The notes under the pieces were generated by a model that worked only from the letters and a program-made list of their open reading frames with translations, ran no database searches and was not told the DNA's origin. From Oscillospiraceae bacterium (GTDB taxonomy: Bacteria; Bacillota_A; Clostridia; Oscillospirales; Oscillospiraceae), in the NCBI GenBank assembly GCA_016302015.1, contig JAEDOJ010000007.1, forward strand, positions 1 through 20,893: DNA of 20,893 nt, read 5' to 3'. Shown here in pieces: positions 20,506 through 20,893 of the stretch. How positions within the stretch are numbered: the stretch's first letter is position 1; each line of letters opens with the position of its first letter. The position numbers and the translations under genes are program-made.

Positions 20506-20859
20506 ATGGCAAGAATTAAAGGCGCGATGATGACGCGCAAGAGAAGAAATAAGGTTCTGAAGCTGGCGAAGTCCTACTGGGGCTCCAAGTCCAAGCATTT
20601 CAAGATGGCCAAGCAGGCTGTCAAGAAGTCCGGCGTTTATGCATATATCGGCCGTAAGCACAAGAAGCGTGACTTCCGCCGTCTGTGGATCGCTCGTATC
20701 TCCGCAGCAGTGAAGCCCTACGGCATGAACTACTCCCGTTTCATGAACGGTCTGAAGAAGGCCGGCATCGAGATGAACCGCAAGAGCCTGTCCGAAATGG
20801 CAATCAACGACAGCGCTGCCTTCGCAGCCCTGGTGGAGACCGCAAAGAAGGCTCTGTAA
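20506..20859 (+). CDS. rplT: Ribosomal protein bL20
   Basis: The 117-residue protein is bL20, an early assembly protein of the large subunit and in other bacteria the feedback repressor of this operon. The basic N-terminal tail ([21 protein letters not shown]) and the C-terminal domain with [11 protein letters not shown]...[14 protein letters not shown] are typical, and the length is normal. AGGAGG lies before the ATG. The operon ends with this gene. Confidence 0.97.
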   Translation: MARIKGAMMTRKRRNKVLKLAKSYWGSKSKHFKMAKQAVKKSGVYAYIGRKHKKRDFRRLWIARISAAVKPYGMNYSRFMNGLKKAGIEMNRKSLSEMAINDSAAFAALVETAKKAL

Positions 20860-20869
20860 TCAGAGATCA

Positions 20870-20893
20870 AAACCGCTCCTGACGGGGCGGTTT
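20870..20893 (+). terminator. Terminator of infC-rpmI-rplT, cut by the window edge
   Basis: AACCGCTCC and GGGGCGGTT form a nine-pair stem with one G-U around a TGAC loop, starting about ten bases after the rplT stop. The U run begins at the last bases of the window. Confidence 0.75.

Noticed and set aside
1..20893. CRISPR arrays, insertion sequences, tRNA or rRNA genes
   Set aside because: No regularly spaced repeats, transposase motifs, terminal inverted repeats around a gene, or tRNA arm patterns were seen on either strand.

Overview
The window looks like chromosome of a Gram-positive anaerobe of the Bacillota, most likely class Clostridia and possibly Oscillospirales. This is inferred from coding DNA that is clearly GC-rich by eye, AGGAGG-type ribosome binding sites, sigmaA promoters with 17-bp spacers, a lysine riboswitch, a CarD regulator, an attenuated infC-rpmI-rplT operon, and a DUF362 ferredoxin protein. 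There are no tRNA or rRNA genes, insertion sequences, CRISPR arrays or prophage genes. The only mobile-element-type gene is a tyrosine recombinase fragment at the left edge, and it could equally be a housekeeping Xer protein.

Layout. From 1 to 6.44 kb every gene is on the minus strand: a Xer-type recombinase (partial), a small four-helix membrane protein, diaminopimelate decarboxylase (lysA) under a complete lysine riboswitch, a signal-less Cu/Zn superoxide dismutase, a membrane-anchored XRE regulator with a LiaF-like tail, a uridine-kinase-like protein, RidA and CarD. From 6.65 to 18.66 kb every gene is on the plus strand: an RluA-type pseudouridine synthase, murC, an AEC transporter, an aspartokinase without ACT domains, a tightly overlapping three-gene operon of unusual proteins, and a DUF362/ferredoxin protein. 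A bidirectional terminator separates this block from murI (minus). murI diverges from the infC-rpmI-rplT operon (plus), which ends in a terminator at the right edge.

The most unusual part is 10.64-17.50 kb. A 1543-residue protein combines an HD phosphohydrolase-type domain, a long helical-repeat region, an NadD/PPAT-like nucleotidyltransferase domain, a possible GNAT-like segment and a phosphoribosyltransferase-like segment. It overlaps by 11 bases a lactate/malate-dehydrogenase-like protein whose catalytic aspartate appears to be lost. That gene overlaps by 8 bases a flavodoxin-fold protein with a cysteine cluster. All three have nucleotide or dinucleotide-binding character, so a role in nucleotide or NAD-type cofactor metabolism or sensing is a reasonable but unproven guess.

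Regulation is unusually easy to read. Several promoters sit on the stop codon of the gene upstream (lysA, ridA, murC). Inverted repeats straddle the -10 boxes of the dismutase gene and of the three-gene operon. The infC gene appears to start at a non-canonical AUC codon, in keeping with the rare start codons known for infC elsewhere.
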